Positions 30,401 to 36,400 of a stretch of 64,000 nucleotides of DNA are shown piece by piece (position 1 is the stretch's first letter; each line of letters opens with the position of its first letter). The position numbers were made by a program, and so were the translations under genes. The notes below the pieces were generated by a model that was not told where the DNA came from, did not search any database, and saw nothing but the letters and a program-made list of their open reading frames with translations. The DNA comes from DASYQD01 sp963846495 (GTDB lineage Bacteria; Acidobacteriota; Thermoanaerobaculia; Multivoradales; JAIOJS01): positions 124,001-188,000 of the forward strand of contig CAWJWP010000017.1 in the NCBI GenBank assembly GCA_963846495.1, read 5' to 3'.

Positions 30401-33400
30401 TCGTCTCCTTGCCGGCGTCGACGCGCAGCGCACCGTAACTCTCGCCGCTCGCCCGCGTGTAGATCGTCCCCGGCGCCGCGTACGCCGTGCTCGACGTGTC
30501 GCAGTAGCGCTTGCCGCCCCACGCCTTCACCTGCGCTGCCGCATCGAAACCGTTCAGGTCGCCGTGCAGCGCCACGCGGCCGCCACCGCCCGCGCCGGCG
30601 CGCGAATTGCCGTGACAGGTGTAGCCGTTCGCGCCGCTGGCGTCGATCGTGCCGTTGCCGGAGATCGTCGCCGCGTGCACCACCACGGTGCCACCACCGC
30701 CGCCGCTGTAGCCGTCCTCATAGCCGCCGCGAGCACGCACCTCACCCGAGAGCGACAACGCAGCCGCCTCGATCCGGATCACGCCACCACCGGGTCTGCC
30801 GGCGGCGCCGTACGCGTACGAGGCGCCACCGCCGCCCAGCGACGGCTCGTAGACGCTGTCGTACACCTCGCCCGCAGGGCCCGCCATCCCCCAGGCCACG
30901 CCCACGCCGCCGTGGCTGCCGCCCGCGTCCGGCGACGATCCCCGCACGCCCGCCGGCACTCTCCCCACCGGGTTGCCTGCGTCGCCGCCGGCGTATCCCG
31001 TCGCGCTCGCGTCCAGCGATCCACGGCACTGCACGCGCATCGGGCCCGTGGCTCGCAAGTCGAGCAGCCCGTGATCGCCGCGCACCGTCGCCCCGGCGAG
31101 CACGTTGAGCCCGGCCAAGGTCACTTGCTCACGAACCAGGAACGTGCCCCTGCTGAGGTACAGCGTCCTGCCCGCGTAGCTGGCGTCGATCACGCGCGTG
31201 CCGGTGAGGATGGGCTCCGGCGGAACCGCCAGCTGCAGCGTCCGGGTCGTCACGTTGCGCGCGAAGTCGCGCACCGCGACCTCGGCGGTGAACGTCGTCC
31301 CCGGCGCCGCGTTGGCGGGCGGCATCCAGTTGACCCGCACCTCCGAGCTGGCGCTCCCCACCAGCGCGACGGCCTTGAGGACTTGGCCGTCCAAGCGCAC
31401 GGTCGCGCTCTCGACGGCCTCGTCGTCCGCCACCGCGAACGCGAGCTCGACCACCTGACCCGGCTCGACGAAGTCGCCGTCGCGGAGGCAGAGCGGGTCG
31501 ATGCGCGGCGCGTTGCCGTTGCTGCGCGGAACGACCTCGAGCGAGCGCACCAAGGTGGCCGGGTTGCCGGCGGCGTCGTAGACGGTGACCGTGAAGTCGA
31601 CGTCGGCGACGGACTCCACGGGCGGTGCGAGCGCGGTCACTTCGTACGGCGCCGCCGGATCGGTGAACTCCCAACCGTTGACGCCGACCGTCGCTTTGCC
31701 GAGACCGCGGGCGTCGGTCGCCTGGATGGTGAAGACGATCGCATCACCGGCCGTGAACGAGGTCCCCTCGGCCGGCGCGACGGAGACGATGACGGGCGGT
31801 ACGGTGTCCACGCTCCAGAAGGTCGTCGTCGACACCCCCGTCATGACGTTGCCGCCGTCGTCGCGCACGCCCTGCACGGTCAGCCGGTACTGGCGGTCCG
31901 TCTGCAGACCGCCCACCGGGGTCAGCAGCACCTCGCGCCGTCCCGGCCGCTGCTGGAACGTCGTGCCGACGCCGGCGCCGGTGGTGAGGTCGGTGAGCTG
32001 GAAAGCAGGCCCCGAGAGCGAGGCGAACTCGATCGGCTCGGAGAAGGTGACCACGAGGTTCGCGTTCAACGGCACCTGCGACTGGCCGTCGCGCGGCAGC
32101 ACGTCGATCACCGTCGGCGCCACCACGTCGCGGGTGTAGAAGACGGTGCGCACCGGATCGGCCATCGGCCGGCCGGCGAGATCGACCACCGCGGTGCCGG
32201 CGATCACCTCGTAGCCGGTGAAGCTCGCCAGCGGCGCGGTGGGCGTCAATACCAGGGTGGCATCGCCGTCCGCCCAGCTGGCGTTCCAGCCGACGCCGTC
32301 GCCGTTGAGCTTGCGGAAGGCGATCCACGCCCAATAGAAGCGCGCCCGGTCGACCGGCTCGCTGAAGCGGATGGTGACCACCGTATTGGCGGCCAGGTCG
32401 CGGCTGCCGGTCTCGGGCACGAAGGAGACGACGTAGGGATCGCGGTCGTCGAGGACGAGCAGGCCGAGGTCCACGACCTGGCCGTTGCTGGTCAGCGCGC
32501 CGCGCGCCTGACGCGACGCTGCGCCTTCATGCTCCTGGACGAAGACGTCGAACGCCCCCATCGGCACCGCGGTGAGCTCGAAGGCGCCGTCGCCGCCGGC
32601 GGTCGTCCGCAGGCTCTTGCCCGCCGCGTTGACCACGATCAGCGCGTCGACGGCGGGCGTGACGCCGTCGGGCATCACGACGCGGCCGCGGATGCTGCCC
32701 GAGTCCTGCAGCCGCACCTCGAGCAGCGCCACCTGCCCTTCGAGGCTGATGGTGCCGCTCGCCGAGCCGCGCAGGCCGGTGTTGGGATCGCGCGCCGCGG
32801 CGCTCAGGTTGCCCGCGCCGATGCCGTCGAAGCGGATCGCTCCCTGCGCGCCGGTGCTGCCGGAGAGCTGCCGCCAGCCGTAGAACCCGCTCGACCAGAG
32901 CGTCACCTCCGCGCCGGGCAGCAGTGTGCCGAAGCTGTCGCGTACCGCCACCTGCGCCGAGCCGATCGGCACCATCCGCAGGTCCAACTGGAGATCGTGC
33001 GTCGGATCGACGATCCGGCCCACCGCGTACGCGCGATGGCTGCCGCCGACCTCCTGGGCGGTGAGGGAGAACCCGTGCTCGGCGATGAGGCCGTCGAAGG
33101 CGAACGGATTGTCGAGCGTCGCGCCGACGACCTGGCCATCCTGCGAGATGAGGGTGTTGGCGTTGGGGAAGTTGCCGTCGGGCACGCCCGCCGGGTTGAG
33201 CACCCGCCCCACCACGCGGCCCATCGCCTCGAGCGTGAGGTCGACGGTGACCCGCTCACCTTCCTCGTCGATGAGGCCGTTCGCCCGCGCCTGCCGGCGG
33301 CCGCCGGGCTCGCGCGTGTAGAGGGTAAAGCCGCCCTCGGGAATGCCGAAGAACTCGAAGTAGCCGTTGACGTCGCTGCTGCTGTAGGTGGTGAAGTGCA

Positions 33401-36400
33401 CCAGCGATCGAGTCGAGAGCTCCACGGTGGCGCCGGCGATGCCGGTGCCGTTGCGCGGCTCGAGCACGTGGCCTTCGACCTCGCCGCGCACCTCGAGGGT
33501 GACGTCGTTGCTGGCGACGACGGCGTTGCCGTTGACCACGTAGCCGGTGCGGCGGCCGAAACGGCCGGTGCGCGGATCGAAGGCCCACACCTCGTAGGTC
33601 GCCAGCGGCAGCAGCCGGAAGCGGAAGCTCCCCGTCGCGTCGGAGGTGGCGCTGTCGAAGAAGCCGCCCCAGCGGTAGAGCTTGACCTCGGCGTTGGCGA
33701 CCGGCGAGCCATCGACGGGGCTGAGCACCCTGCCTTCCACCTCGCCCGTCGCCTCCAGCGTGACGAGGGTGAAGACCTCCTCGCCTTCGGTGGTGACCTC
33801 GGCGGTGGTCTTGCCGCCCAGCCCGCCCAAGGTCGGCGCCTTCGCCGACACCGTCACCCGGCCCGCGAAGATGTTGGTGAAGCTGTAGTAGCCGGAGCCG
33901 TCGGCGTTGTGCACCAGCTGCCGGTGCGGGAACGCTTCCTCCTGGAGGGTGACGACGGCGCCCGGCACCGGGTCGCCGTTGCTGTCCTCCACCCAGCCGC
34001 TGACGATGCCCTGCTTCGGCAGCACGATGCGGACGTCGAGCTCCTGGCCGTAACGGTTGAGCTGCACCCACACCCGCGCCTGGCGGAAGCGCGAGCCGTG
34101 CTCGTAGAGCGCGTCGATGGGGAAGCTGCCGCCGGCCGGCGGCACCAGCGCGAAGCGGAAGGCGCCCTGGGCGTCGGTGTGGAGGTCGTAGACCGCGAGC
34201 GCCGGGTGGCGCAGGTCCACCTTGGCGCCGGCCACCGGCGTGACGCCGTCGTGGTCGAGCACCACGCCGCGGATCTCGCCGTTGGTCTCGAAGAGCAACT
34301 CGTGCTCGTCGACCTCGCCGTGGAAGACGATCTCGCTCGAGATCTTCTTCTCGCCGTAAAGGGCGTTGACGATCGTCATCGTGTACGGCCCGGCGAGCAC
34401 GTTGGGGATCTCGAAGGTGCCGTCGTCGTTGGTCTCCAGCGTGTGCGGCGTCACGTCGAGATCGACCAGGCCGTAGCGCTCGACCGTGGTCTTGTAGACG
34501 ACCAGCGCGCGCACGCCCACCGGGTCGCCCGAGCCGTTCTTCGCTCGCACCACGCCGCGCACGGTGCCTTTCTTGAAGCGCAGGCTCGCCCAGGCCGTCT
34601 CGCCGTCCCAACGGATGCTCACCACCCTGCTGGCGCCGGCGTTGGCGGTCTTGTAGGCGTGGACCGCGTAGCTGCCGGGCCCCAGGTTGGGGATGGTGAA
34701 GCGGCCCGTCGAGTCGGTATGGGCCTCGTGGTGCCAGTTGTAGGGACCGGCCGCCAGGTGGATGGTGGCGCCGCTCACCGGCGTGCCGTCGAAGCCGAGC
34801 ACCTCGCCGGCGATGCCGCCGCGGATCGTCTCCTCGAGGAAGTAGAGGTCGCGGCGCACGACGCCGCCGTTGCCGGTGAGCGACACCGGCGAGGAGGTCT
34901 GGACGTTGCGCACCAGATCGGCGGCGGTGATGGTGCGATCGCCGGCGAAGACGCCTTCGAGGCGGTAGAAGCCGGCGGCGTCGGTGCGGGTATTGAACGG
35001 CGTCCCGGTCGCCCACACCACCGCTCCTGCGACCGGCGTCGTCGTCGCGCCGCTGCGGCGGTAGACGTAGCCTTCGATGGTGCCGCGGTCGTCGCGGAGG
35101 ATGATCTGGACGTCGTTCACCTGGTCGGCGTGGACGTCGAAGACGACTTGCGCGCCGGCGAGCCCACTCTCGCCGTCGAAGGCCTCAATGTCGGCGAGCC
35201 CGGCGGGCACGGTGCCGAAGTCGAAGCGGCCGTCGAAGGCGCTGCGCGCGACGCCGTGGAGCACGCCGTCGATCTGCAGCGCCACGTAGGCATCGGCCAC
35301 CGGCGTCGTGCCGTCGGTACGCACGATGGTGCCGCGCACCTGGCCGGTGCCGGTCTGCTCCTCGGGCGGCCGTCGCACGATCACCAGGTTGCGCTCGGTG
35401 ACCGCGCCGGCGCGCGGGATCTCGACCGTCTGCAGCACGAAGTTGCCGTCGCGGTCGGAGGCGAGGAGCGTCACCGTGCCGACCGGCACGTCGCCGACCT
35501 CGTAGCGCCCCTGCGCGTCGACCCGCGCCTGTCGCGCCTCGGCGAAGACGGGGCTGTTGGCGAGCACGCGGATGTCGCCCGGCACCGAGCCGTCCTCGTA
35601 GGTGACGGTGCCGCGGATGGTGCCGCGGCCCAGCATCACGATGTCCAGACGCTGCACCTGGCCGGCGAAGCGGACCCGGCCGAGGGCGGTGCCGAAGTGG
35701 CCGCTGACCGGGTCCTGGGCCTTGAGCGTGAAGGTGTCGCCGCAGGGCCGCTGCCGCACGTAGTCGAAGCGGAAGCGCCCCTGGGAGTCGGCCCGCATCG
35801 CCGCGGTGAGGTGGCTGTCGCAGGCAGCGAGGCCGAGGAGGTCGCTGTCGGTCTCGTAGACGCCGACCTGGGCGAAGGGAGCGGGGTTGCCGTCGGGCCC
35901 GTAGACCGTGCCCTCGACGATGGCGCCCGGCTGCAACGCGTTGGTGACCACCGGCAGGGCGACGGTCGCCGCCTGCTGCCCGCTCGCCGAGCGCACGTTG
36001 CGGACGGTGAGGACGCTCTCCACGTAGGGACTGATCGGGTTGTCGAAGACGGCGCGCACGACGCGCGAGTTGCGCATCCCGGCGAAGGGGTTGTTCTGGA
36101 TCGGGTCCTCGCCGCCGAAGATGTGCGCGATGTGCTCCTCCTGCGCCACCAGACCGCCGTTGGAGACCTTGCCCGGGATCTCGAAGCGGCCCGGGTCGCG
36201 CGGCAGCAGGCTGGCGATGTCGATGTCCTCGCTGAACAGCACTTCGACGACGTGCGCGGAGGGATCGAGCTCGGGGTTCTGCACCGCGGCGATGGCGCGG
36301 AAGGTGCGCGGCTCGAGGCTCGACAGCGACGCCGGCAGCTGCTCGTCGACGATGCCGTCGCCGCCGTGATCGACGTAGAGGACCGACGGCGGCGCGCCGG

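Larger units (their letters stand above)
23820..31110 (-). repeat. Array A: seven tandem ~1.1-kb coding repeat units
   Basis: Units 1 to 7 of the giant protein, anchored on the GGSHGG codons, lie at about 30,915, 29,817, 28,716, 27,598, 26,506, 25,405 and 24,315, a spacing of 1,090-1,118 nt. Shared protein signature: GSSPDAGGSHGGVG, GPAGEVYDSVYEPS, then a glycine-rich strand block and AAPGTIYTR. Units 2, 4 and 6 resemble each other most (SQ/SLAGGGAAYAY), and the linkers before units 3 and 5 share LFDNVxLRNGAGL. This indicates a two-unit (~2.2 kb) higher-order period. The array ends in a cap module (LWVRINGTDYQVL ... GVYKFDSVAV). Confidence 0.9.

Noticed and set aside
15870..31110. Regular repeats considered as CRISPR or satellite DNA
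   Set aside because: The period is ~1.1 kb, the repeats are coding and in frame, and there are no spacers.
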